From Dichetophora obliterata (lineage: Eukaryota; Arthropoda; Insecta; Diptera; Sciomyzidae), in NCBI GenBank assembly GCA_963920525.1, contig OY986436.1:28967318-29031317 (forward strand): DNA of 64,000 bases, read 5' to 3'. Shown one piece after another: positions 35,936 to 45,648 of this stretch. The notes under the pieces are model-generated. The model saw only the letters and a program-made list of their open reading frames with translations, ran no database searches and was not told where the DNA came from. The translations under genes and the position numbers were made by a program. Position 1 is the stretch's first letter. The number at the start of each line of letters is the position of its first letter.

Positions 35936-36300
35936 AACTTAAAAAACCAGCTAAATTTTTAGTCCACTTTTTCCAACGTTGGATGCCTATAACTTCTAAG
36001 CCAATTGCGAGCGATCAAATATTTTTTAAATAATTAGAGTTGTTGCTATTCTTGAAATGTTTCTAAAATTTTAATGCATTAGAACAAACTTTAACAGTTT
36101 GGGCCTTCTTTTACGATACTACCGAATTGTTTCTGTATTTGTGTGAACCAGCACCAATATAGAAAATACCACACTTTTCTGCTATTACACCACTTCCTTA
36201 TATTTTACTTCTTTGACAATAACCAGTAAAACAGTTAAATTTAACGGAAATTGAAAAAAAAGTTTATTTGGTTGCTAATTTTCATTATTAAGTACTTGAC

Positions 36301-36675
36301 ATGTCGGAATCGAGACAGTCTTTCACCGATAGTAGAGTTATAATGTTCTCCTACTCAGAGTACGCAGATATTGTTTTTTGTTACGGTTTTGCAAATGGTG
36401 GTGCAATCCAGGCCAGAAGAGAATACAAGGCTCGATTTTCCAACAGACAACTGCCCTCAGTTAGAGTTTTCAATGACACATCTAATAGGTTAAGAACCAG
36501 CGGTTCTGTCCAGCGAATAAGAGGAGAACTTGGCCCTGTTAATCGGCTTGCACAGGTTGATTACGAAATAGAACGAATAGTGCCCAATGATCCCACTATT
36601 AGTACGCATTGCAAGCAGGATTGCAAGCAGAGTTCCAACATCGAAATCCCATGTTTACCGGGTGCTGCGTCGTAA
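36301..36675 (+). pseudogene. DUF4817-like helix-turn-helix domain of a transposase, truncated
   Basis: The 124-residue frame contains FSYSEYADIVFCYGFANGGA near residues 16-35, then YKARFSNRQLPSVRVF and LRTSGSV. This matches the DUF4817 pattern (tyrosine-rich first helix, ARF-NR, P-(S)-R-F, L-(R)-TGS), a DNA-binding domain found at the N terminus of insect Tc1/mariner-like transposases. No catalytic D-D-D/E core follows before the stop at 36673 or in any frame up to the right arm. The product is therefore at most a DNA-binding fragment of the element that surrounds it. Confidence 0.65.
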
Positions 36676-37379
36676 GCGTTTGCATCTTTATCATTATACG
36701 TTCGTCCAGGAGCTCCAGTGAGGAAAAAAGTGGCTATATCCGAAACTCGTTTTTTTAGATAATGACTGCTCTGAGAATATAACAATGTAAGGTGAATTAA
36801 TAGAGAATTGACCAAGAAAAGAAACAACGTCATAAAAATAATTAAAATTTTGGTTGTTTCTCGAGAAAATTGCCTTTAAATTTGAATTTTTTAAGAAAGA
36901 AACGTATTTTTTGAATTTAGGTGCTCATATCTTTTTAATTGTGACTTCATGGCAAAACTTTGTGCTTATATTGAAAAGGAAATTTAATTTCCTTTTAAAA
37001 AATATATTAAGTTTGGTAATCGGTGTAGAGGTATGTTACTTATGGAATAAAACGTAAGGACACCTATTATTTTTGTTTTTCCCTCCTACCTCCCTAGGGG
37101 GCATGTCTCATCTCGAGAAATTACCCCCGCATTATTGTCCTCTAAGCTTGGGACACCCTTTGTAACAGTTTTTATTAAATTTAATAGTTTTCTTGTTGAT
37201 TTTATTAAGATATTAATGTTCTTTTTCGATTTCGTTGTGTTTTTGGCTTAGAGAGAAATACTTTATTTATTTTTTTCTTCTTTCATGAGAAACATACCAA
37301 CTCCTAAGGTAGATGTCATCAGTGTTTTAGCAGCCTCGGAAATGGCTGCGGCGGACAAATATAAAACAGTACTATAAAC

Positions 37380-39369
37380 CAGGGTTCAGAAATTTTCACT
37401 CATGTAACAGAAATCTCCAACATAAATGTCAATAAACACTATTTGAAGCACCCAACACACAATTTTATTTTCATTTCATTTTTGTGTGTAACGTAGTTAT
37501 CGTGTTGTTGATCATCCAACATGAATTCTTCGTTTTAATATTTGCTTGTGCGTCACAAACTCAAACAATGATCGATCTCAACAATTCTCTGTGTTTCAGT
37601 TTTACACTTATGTTTGCGTCAAAATGTTCATGTTGGAGAATTCAGGCCTTTGTCAAAACCAAAACAAAGACAATTTTTTCAACATGAACAAGTGGTGTTT
37701 GCAAAATTGTCTTTGTTTGTGTCGGTCATTTAAATCGATCACTACCGTCGTGTGGCGTTAAAAACAAATGCTGTTCTGGTTGCTGTGCAGCGTATTGAAC
37801 TGCTTTTTGGCCAAGTGTAGCAAATTTCGGCGTCAATTAGAAAATATTTTAAAATATTAAAATAATAACCTAATAATATGTCTTTTCAAGAGATTTAAAC
37901 GTCATTTACCAGTGTTAAGGGGTCGCTGATTTCGAATCTAAAATCAGAATTTTAAAATTCAAGATGGTGGATAGGGTTGCCACCTTAATTTTTTGTAGTT
38001 TTATGAATTCGGGGCTGGCAAAAAAAAAAATGGTACACCAAAAATGGGTCGCTGAATCCGAATCCGGTGTTAGAATTTTCAAATTATGAAATTTTGAAAT
38101 AATAGGGTTGCCACCTAATATTATATCTTTTCAAGAGTCTTAAACGTCATTTATCAGTATTAAGGGGTCGCTGATTTCGAATCTAAAGTCAGAATTTTAA
38201 AATTCAAGATGGTGGATAGGGTTGCCACCTTAATTTTTTGTAGTTTTATGAATTCGGGGCTGGCAAAAAAAAAAATGGTAAACTAAAAATGGGTCGCTGA
38301 ATCCGAATCCGTTGTCAGAATTTCCAAATTATAAAATTTTGAAATAATAGGGTTGCCATTTAATATTATATCTTTTCAAGAGTTTTAAACGTCATTTATC
38401 AGTGTTAAGGGGACGCTGATTTCGAATTTCAAAAATTTTATAATTTAAAAATTCTGACAACGGATTCGGATTCAGCGACCCATTTTTGGTTTACCATTTT
38501 TTTTTTCCAGCCCCGAATTCATAAAACTACAAAAAATTAAGGTGGCAACCCTATCCACCATCTTGAATTTTAAAATTCTGACTTTAGATTCGAAATCAGC
38601 GACCCCTTAATACTGATAAATGACGTTTAAGACTCTTGAAAAGATATAATATTAGGTGGCAACCCTATTATTTCAAAATTTCATAATTTGAAAATTCTAA
38701 CACCGGATTCGGATTCAGCGACCCATTTTTGGTGTACCATTTTTTTTTTGCCAGCCCCGAATTCATAAAACTACAAAAAATTAAGGTGGCAACCCTATCC
38801 ACCATCTTGAATTTTAAAATTCTGATTTTAGATTCGAAATCAGCGACCCCTTAACACTGGTAAATGACGTTTAAATCTCTTGAAAAGACATATTATTAGG
38901 TTATTATTTTAATATTTTAAAATATTTTCTAATTGACGCCGAAATTTGCTACACTTGGCCAAAAAGCAGTTCAATACGCTGCACAGCAACCAGAACAGCA
39001 TTTGTTTTTAACGCCACACGACGGTAGTGATCGATTTAAATGACCGACACAAACAAAGATAATTTTGCAAACACCACTTGTTCATGTTGGAAAAATTGTC
39101 TTTGTTTTGGTTTTGACAAAGGCCTGAATTCTCCAACATGAACATTTTGACGCAAACATAAGTGTAAAACTGAAACACAGAGAATTGTTGAGATCGATCA
39201 TTGTTTGAGTTTGTGACGCACAAGCAAATATTAAAACGAAGAATTCATGTTGGATGATCAACAACACGATAACTACGTTACACACAAAAATGAAATGAAA
39301 ATAAAATTGTGTGTTGTGTGCTTCAAGCAAATGTTTGTGAGTGAAGGTGTGTGAATATTCTGAACCCTG
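37380..39369. mobile_element. 1990-bp palindromic hAT-type element
   Basis: A perfect 8-bp duplication, CTATAAAC, flanks it (37372-37379 and 39370-39377) and fits nTnnnnAn. The ends are CAGGGTTCAGAA and its inverse. Almost the whole element is two inverted arms of about 0.95 kb around a loop of about 85 bp (38345-38430). The outer 60 bp of the arms differ noticeably, while the inner parts look nearly identical. Open frames near 37484-37761 are mirrored at 39008-39330 only because of the palindrome, and they have no recognisable domain. It is a non-autonomous foldback-type hAT derivative. Confidence 0.88.
37919..38405. repeat. tandem units of about 243 bp inside the left arm
   Basis: Units starting GGGGTCGCTGATTTCGAATC at 37919 and 38163 (with a truncated third at about 38407) each contain GGTGGATAGGGTTGCCACCT, GAATTCGGGGCTGGCA and GGGTCGCTGAATCCGAATCC. 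The mirrored units occupy the right arm. The TAGGGTTGCCA words look like internal copies of a hAT-type end. Confidence 0.8.
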
Positions 39370-39495
39370 CTATAAACACACTTTGGAGACTCCGCAGCTA
39401 CACTATATTAAAGAAATTCCCATTTTTGTAATGCTCTCATTTTTAACTGTGCATTCAGGAAAGGGAAAATAAATTGCAAGTGGCTCTATACACTA

Positions 39496-39768
39496 GGGGT
39501 ATTCACGATTCAGTACACTGGTCAGTGCAGTAGAGGTCTTGAGGACTTGTGCAGTTGTGCAGTTAGGTTTTCGTGATCACACCATTATCACTTTTTCAAA
39601 GCTGTCAAAATTTGTCAATGCACAAAAGTGTACAACTGCTCAAGTCCTCAAGTTTTTGGCTACAGTAGAAATGCACTTGAACGGATTTTTGACATTTGTG
39701 TATTTTGTTCTTGTAAAGTGCCCAAGTCCTCAACTGTACTGGCAAATGCACTGAGTCATGAATACCCC
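39496..39768. mobile_element. MITE with GGGGTATTCA ends (273 bp)
   Basis: Inverted ends read GGGGTATTCACGATTCAGTACA and GGGGTATTCATGACTCAGTGCA. Inside, AAGTCCTCAAG, GTCCTCAACTG and the inverse TTGAGGACTTG recur. The sequence TTTTGTTCTTGTAAAGTGCC also occurs near 4610-4635, next to the GAGGTATTCACACTGACTT end at 4562, so the two belong to one extended family. No target duplication could be read. Confidence 0.65.
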
Positions 39769-40509
39769 AAATTCTTTTCGGTCTTCAACAATTTTTCTGG
39801 ATTTTGGCTACAACAATTTTTTTCAAATTTTGCATTTCTCTCTTGGGGCTCTGAGACATTTAAGCAAGACTAATACATATAGGCACTATTTGAAAATGAG
39901 AGTAGCTATCGTGCATTGCATGCTCTTTTAACGAATAAGCAAATTGTGGACTCGCTCAAAAAGTAAACTTCGCTAAGCTTACTATTTCACCACTGTATTG
40001 CTTAAGAGACTCGCTGTAACGAATTAATAAAGCTACAAACATTCCGCCACTCAAAGCTCCTCGTCTTATTCGCAGAAAGTTGATAAACTATTCGCATGAC
40101 TCTCAATGCTTGAAACAATAGCAGCGAGTCATGTACGCAGTTAGCTACTGCGCTGATTTCAACTACGCTGATGTTTATCGTGCACAGGAAATAAAAAAAG
40201 GAAGGATTGCAAGATGAATGTCGCAGGATTCGATTACGAATATTATGAACACCAGCTAGAATAGATTTTCTTGCATATAATGGGTTTTTAAAATTTTTCC
40301 CAATAAGACATGCGGCGACAATGAAATACAGAGCACCATGCAAATTTTTTTTTTGTTGCAAGGCAAATTGCACAACTCAAAGCATTTGGCGAGTCCCATT
40401 AACAACGTAGCTTTATCTCAAAACAGGCAGAATTTTCACTATATTCGCAATATTTGTTTGTAGACTCTCACAACTCGCAGCTGAATCGCGTAGCAGGCAA
40501 AATCATGGC

Positions 40510-40850
40510 ATAATTTGACAAGGTAGTAGCGTAGACTGGCTTTTTTCTCACGAGCGGCGATGGGTAGCTGTCAAAATTAGCTGTTCATGCAATTAATCAA
40601 AGAATTGTGAAAAAATACTTAAAGAAATGTGAAAAACAAGCAACGACTTATACATAGCTAGTCAATCGCAGCAAACTAAAAACATTCCAATAAACTTCGC
40701 GAACAAATTAAATGAATAAAAAAAAAGTTAAAAATAAGTACATAGCTAGTCAACAGCAGCAAACTACAACTCCTTTCGCTGTTTTTGACAACTACCAATC
40801 GCCAAAAAACTGTCACGGCTACCTTGTCAAATAATTATAATTATACCATG
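40510..40850. mobile_element. putative TIR element with TTTGACAAGGTAG ends
   Basis: TTTGACAAGGTAG at about 40514-40526 faces CTACCTTGTCAAAT at about 40820-40833. Further in, GGCGATGGGTAGCTGTCAAA faces TTTGACAACTACCAATCGCC. Between them, ATAGCTAGTCAA(T/C)(C/A)GCAGCAAACTA occurs twice. A related GGTAGCTGTCATAGCTACC lies in the LINE gap at 19160. The exact ends are unresolved. Confidence 0.45.
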
Positions 40851-42470
40851 GGCCAAATAACTATATAATAATTATACCAAAATGATCGCTATATTCACTA
40901 TGTTTGTTCATTTATTCGCCCAACTCTCAACGTGAGGATCAAAGCAAGCGCATATTGTAGAGCAGAGAGTGAGAGAATGAATCGCACTTAACATAAAAAC
41001 AGCGAGTGAGTCATGTACTGAACACATTGCCTGCATTCAGCGGAAAGAACTGTTCCACAACTTTCGGGCTGAATGGTATGCTCTCACAGAACATGTTCCT
41101 TGAGATGTCACAATTTATATAGCGAAAATATTTTATGCTACTTCGCTACTTGAGCACTTTTTCGGCTAGAATGCGGCCATTGACGACGACTGCAACAGTG
41201 CGAAACAACATGAAGAAAGAAACAACAATCTGGAAGTATCATTAGATGGTTTCATTCACGTATACATAAACACTTATATTGCTCTGTTGTCGCACGTCAA
41301 ATTAGAAAAAATTCTAAACCGACAACAGCAACTTTGTTGCAATCACTCATTGTCGTTGCAACATTTTCACCACTTTCACCTCCATAAGAAAAGCATGTAA
41401 AAATAATTTGACATTTGACGCACTGTTGCTGTCGTCGTCAATGTGTTCAAGGTATCAATGCGAAGCAAACAAAATTTTTTGAGGAATGCGAATGTCTGAA
41501 AAACAGAAAATGTAGTGAAGAAGGAGAGTGCGCTATGAAGCGAAGCTCTTGTTGCAGATCTTTGATCGGGACACTAAACAGTGTTATTTTTAAGCAGATT
41601 TAACATGGTAAAACAATTCTTTAACATAAGGCCAGTCCGATTTTCCATTTAACATCGAACTTCAAATATCCTACCTGGATTATGAGATTTGGGCCAATAT
41701 ATACTTTTCACAGCGTCAAAAATTCGGCCTTCATGTCGAAAAAAATTGTTATCTAACAAAATTAAAAACTAAACCATAAAATTTAAATAAGTATAAAATT
41801 CATCTTTTAGATTGAATCTAGTTAATAATTTTAGATTTCAATCTACAAAGAGGTTAAAAACCAAAACTTTTTCAGTTGAAAAATAAATTTTTATACAAAA
41901 ATTTTGATTTCACCTTAAAAGTTTCAGTTATATTGAAACACTTAAATTTTTAACAATTTATTTATCTCGTAGAATATGTCTTCTGAAATCAGTTTTGCTG
42001 TGGTTTAAAGTTATAAGTGGTATAAGTGGGTGACTAGGTGCCCAAAAGCTCTCATGGTATGCTATGGTATAGGGGTTGATTTTTGGTACTTTTATTCGAA
42101 CCCCTCCATTATATAATGTTATATATACAAAAATATATATACCAAAAAATAAACAATTTATATCTTAAATAAGCAATAATAAAAGTTATGTTTTAAAGTT
42201 TGGAGAATTTACATTCTTTATAAAGCTGTGAAAAAATCGAAGAGTTTCGTTGGTACGCAAGGCATCACACCTTATGTTAAACTTGTCCCATTAGTTTTTG
42301 CACGAGATCTTTATCCACTATTTTGACTTCCAAACTCCACTTTATATGTTGGATACTGCAAATTCTGTCTTATTTAACTCTTTAAGCTACGGAAATTTCA
42401 TTAAAAAAATACAATTTAGGTACAAGAAAAAAAAAATAAATATATTGTTCTTTTTTTATTATTATTTTTT
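40851..42470. other. non-coding stretch
   Basis: No gene or array recognised. Open frames are short and without a recognisable domain. Confidence 0.4.
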
Positions 42471-42473
42471 TTT

Positions 42474-42770
42474 TTATTTTGATTTTATATGATTTAAATA
42501 CAAATTCTAAATGTTGTTTGATAGTTTAAAATCGTTTATTGAGCTTTAGGTCAAAGTTAGAACAATTAATTGTTCTAACGAATCTTTGCAAAAAACACAA
42601 AAACAACAAATACGTTTTCAATGTGAAAAGAAAAACATCACTATCTGATTTTATTGCAATTTCGGCCCTGCTAAAGGCTTGATCAGAAATCTTTGTGATA
42701 CGCCGTGCAAATGATTTAAACTATCAAACATTTAGAATATGTATTTAAATCATATAAAATCAACATAATA
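42474..42770. mobile_element. MITE with TATTATGTTGATTTTA ends (copy B)
   Basis: Inverted orientation relative to copy A at 33731. The right end, read inward, is TATTATGTTGATTTTATATG then ATTTAAATACATATTC. The left end has TTATTTTGATTTTATATG then ATTTAAATACAAATTC. The same 24-bp palindrome occurs at 42556-42579, followed by GAATCTTTGCAAAAAA. It differs from copy A by a central segment of about 110 bp (42610-42710). Confidence 0.7.
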
Positions 42771-43371
42771 AATAAAAAGGTAATTTAGAAAAACTTTACT
42801 TATTTATTATTATTATATTCATCATATTTATTTTTATTATATATTATTATAAAAATCAAATCTGAGTAGGTTGAATTTTGTCCGAGCACACCACAAAGGT
42901 TTATTTTTCAGTGGTCAAAATTTATTCCCATGTACTTCAAAAGTTAAAGCCCTTAAATAATCAACTGATCATAACAATCTGATCATAACTGATCTATAAG
43001 ACACTTAGGCTGTGTGCAAATTGATCTAAATGCTACCTAAACTAAATTTGGTAGATAAAACAGTGCTTCCCAAATAATTAAGGAAATTTGTATTTGTATT
43101 TGTATTTGGGTTATATTGTTGACAAATAAGATTTAATATTTTGAATGCCACAAAGATGACGGAAATAACAACATTATACTTATATTATAAAACTAACTTA
43201 AACTAACATAAAAATTTATGTTGTACATGTTAAAAAGATAATATAGTATTTAAGAATTAATAACAATTAAAACTGTATAATATAATGTAAAGCACTTCAA
43301 AGTGAAATCATGAGAATAAAGCTAAAGAATAGAAGTTAAAGGAGAGAAACATAAAAAGAAATATTAGGTTT

Positions 43372-43815
43372 TTAAGGAAAATGTTCAAAAACTAAATGCT
43401 TAAAGGTATTTCTATTAGTAATATTTTTGATATGTGTGGGTAAAGAATTCCACGATCTGATTGCGCTTACAAAAAGCAATCTACTGGAGTTGATGTATTT
43501 ATATCTGGGAATTAAAATGTTCATGCCTCTGCTAGATCTACAAAAAGATAGTTTTTCGAACAAGTAGCTAGGGCTCTGTGTGATAATTATTCTATGCAGG
43601 AACATACAGCTTCTTGCTTCGAGATGATTTAATAGGCCTCTTCCAAGTAATTGTTTCGAAAACATAGTTATATGGTCATATTTCTTTAAGAAATAAACGT
43701 TACGAGCAGCATTGTTAAAGGCAACTAAAAGCTTATGCGCCGACCGCGAATCAAGCTTGCAATATACTGCTTCCGAATAAGTAATTAAAGGTAACAAAAG
43801 CTGCAATACCAATTT
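43372..43815 (-). pseudogene. LINE ORF2, C-terminal region
   Basis: Minus-strand frame continuing the reverse transcriptase after an in-frame stop at about 43816. It has QLLLPLITYSEAVY, FNNAARNVYFLKKYDHIT and LFVSAIRSWNSLP, the usual end of CR1-like ORF2 proteins. The function of this region in target-primed reverse transcription is not well defined. The reading frame ends normally before the 3' UTR. Confidence 0.75.
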
Positions 43816-44850
43816 TCATCTAATTTCTACGTTCACAAAACTTTCAGTTATTCGCATGTTTCGCAGGCCAAAATAAACTTTTTTAACACAAGAGTTAATA
43901 TGATCCTCGCATGACAGAGTTGAATTTATTATATAACCGAGGTTAGTTACTTTGCTAACCAAATTGAGCTTCACGTTATTGAGAAGAATTGGAGTCAAAT
44001 CTTGAACAAAAAGCATATTTTTCATTATTGGTAAAACATGTGATTTTAAAGGGTTTAACATGAGCAGATTATTCTTTGCCCATTCAGCTATCATGTTTAA
44101 GTCCTCATTAACTCTGACACAAAGATCCTCTATCAGACCGATTGGCCTGGACATATACAACTGGAGGTCATCAGCGTAAGCGTGCATTTTAACGTGCTGA
44201 CACCTGGTGAAGATGTCATTGGAAAACATTCTAATTAACAATGGGCCAAGAACTGAGCCTTGCGGCACTCCGCTACCTATAGTTTTAAGCTCTGAAAAAT
44301 TTGACGCAGATTTAACCTTTTGTGATCTACCAACCAGATAGTTATTTATTAGACAAACAGCAGCTGCAGAAAAGCTAAAATCTTGCAAAAGTTTTCTACA
44401 TAGTATTGAATGATTGACTGTATCAAAAGCTTTTGTAAAGTCTAGCAAACAAAGTAATGCAATGTGACCCATATCATACGGAACTCTGATATCATCAAGT
44501 ATTTTGACCATTGCAGTCGAACAGCTGTGACCAGGCCTAAAACCAGACTGGAGATTAGACATTAGTCCAGAAGTGCGCACATGATTAGAAATCTGCTCGG
44601 CCATGAGCGACTCACAAACTTTAGACAAACAAGATAGCAGACTTATTGGTCGAAAGTCACATGGTTGGCAAGCGAATGATTTTTTTGCAATGGGAATTAT
44701 AATTGCTACTTTCCAAATTTCAGGGTAGCATGAGGAAGTAAAGCAATAATTTATTATATGGGTGAGCGGACCAATAACGAAAGGCAACAAGAGTTTAATA
44801 AATTTAATTGAAATACCATCCACCCCAGAGGAATTTGATTTGGTTTTTTT
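43816..44850 (-). pseudogene. LINE ORF2, reverse transcriptase domain
   Basis: Minus-strand frame of about 340 residues with the RT blocks in order: DGISIKFIK, WKVAIIIPIAKK, FRPISLLSCLSKVCE, QSGFRPGHSC, LDFTKAFDTVNH (first catalytic Asp), GVPQGSVLGPLL and MHAYADDLQLY (catalytic Asp pair). All RT catalytic residues are present. Upstream, a short duplication (CCTGAAATGAGACCTGAA near 44855) shifts the frame and brings stops, and a stop separates it from the C-terminal part, so no complete ORF2 can be made. Confidence 0.88.
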
Positions 44851-45648
44851 CAGGTCTCATTTCAGGGCTCATTTACTGCATTGAAATAAAAGTCATTATA
44901 ATCATTATTTACAGATTCAGTAATGCAACAACTATCAACAACATTGAGTATGTTTGAGTTATCACATAAGGAGTTAGCAACAAAATATTCTTACATCCGA
45001 TTTGGGTCAATCCTGCAGTTTTCAGATTGTCTTTTGCATACTCCGATACCTTTCAAATTGCTCCACAGCTGTCTTGTGGGCAATGAGGGATCAAGCTTTG
45101 ACATAAAAAACGTAGATTTAGATAATCTTACAGCAGAGGTAGCCTCGTTTCTTGTTGTTTTGTATGCTTCCCAATTTAAAAAGAAAAGTAGTGGGATTGC
45201 GCTTCCACTTGTTGTAAGCTTTAAAATGGGTTTTTATGGCTTGTTTTACAGAAGGTGCGAACCAAGGACAAGAGGTATTTATGATCCGACGCGTACGAAC
45301 GGGTACATGCGTATCAAAAAGAGTATTAATCTTATTGATAAAAAAACTCAGTTTTTCATCCACCGTATTTAAATACCAACAATCCGTCCAGTTTGTTAGA
45401 GTTAGATCAGTATTAAATAGATCATAGTCTATGGACTTAAAGTCACGATAAGAAAAGTACATTTCACTAGTTTCAGGGACAAGAGGTGCGATACAGACAT
45501 TTAATGAACAAAAGATGAGATCGTGATCAGATACGAAAGATATCTGATCAAAGAGTGAAATAGACGATGGATTTGACACGACAAAGATGTCTAATAGACT
45601 GGGTTGAGCATTGTTTGCAAAACGAGTTAGCATCGAGCTACCCATATT
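44851..45648 (-). pseudogene. LINE ORF2, endonuclease C-terminus and linker
   Basis: Minus-strand remains following the mariner insertion: MGSSMLTRFANNAQPSLLD, FVSDHDLIFCSLNV (the SDH motif of apurinic-type endonucleases) and WKRNPTTFLF. Then, after a frameshift near 45125, it continues MSKLDPSLPTRQLWSNLKGI, with an internal stop near 44990. The motif order and spacing are those expected between endonuclease and RT. Confidence 0.8.

Larger units (their letters stand above)
34222..37162 (+). mobile_element. Tc1/mariner-like element with inverted arms of about 350 bp
   Basis: TA at 34220-34221 precedes CAGGGTGTCTCAGACTTAGA, and TA at 37163-37164 follows the inverse of CAAAGGGTGTCCCAAGCTTAGA. 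The arms continue as diverged inverted repeats to about 34590 and from about 36829, sharing GAGGACAATAATGCGG, CCTCCCTAGG, TTTGGTAATCGGTG and GTTTCTCGAGAAAA(T)TGCC. The interior encodes a DUF4817-like domain on the plus strand and a THAP-like fragment, but no DDE core. It is probably a deletion derivative. The superfamily is inferred from the TA flanks and DUF4817. Confidence 0.68.

Noticed and set aside
36561..36833. 90-residue minus-strand frame
   Set aside because: Antisense to the DUF4817 domain and to the right arm of the same element.
37484..39330. Pairs of almost identical open frames on opposite strands
   Set aside because: They mirror each other because the sequence is a palindrome. 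No recognisable domain, and the frames overlap in two phases.
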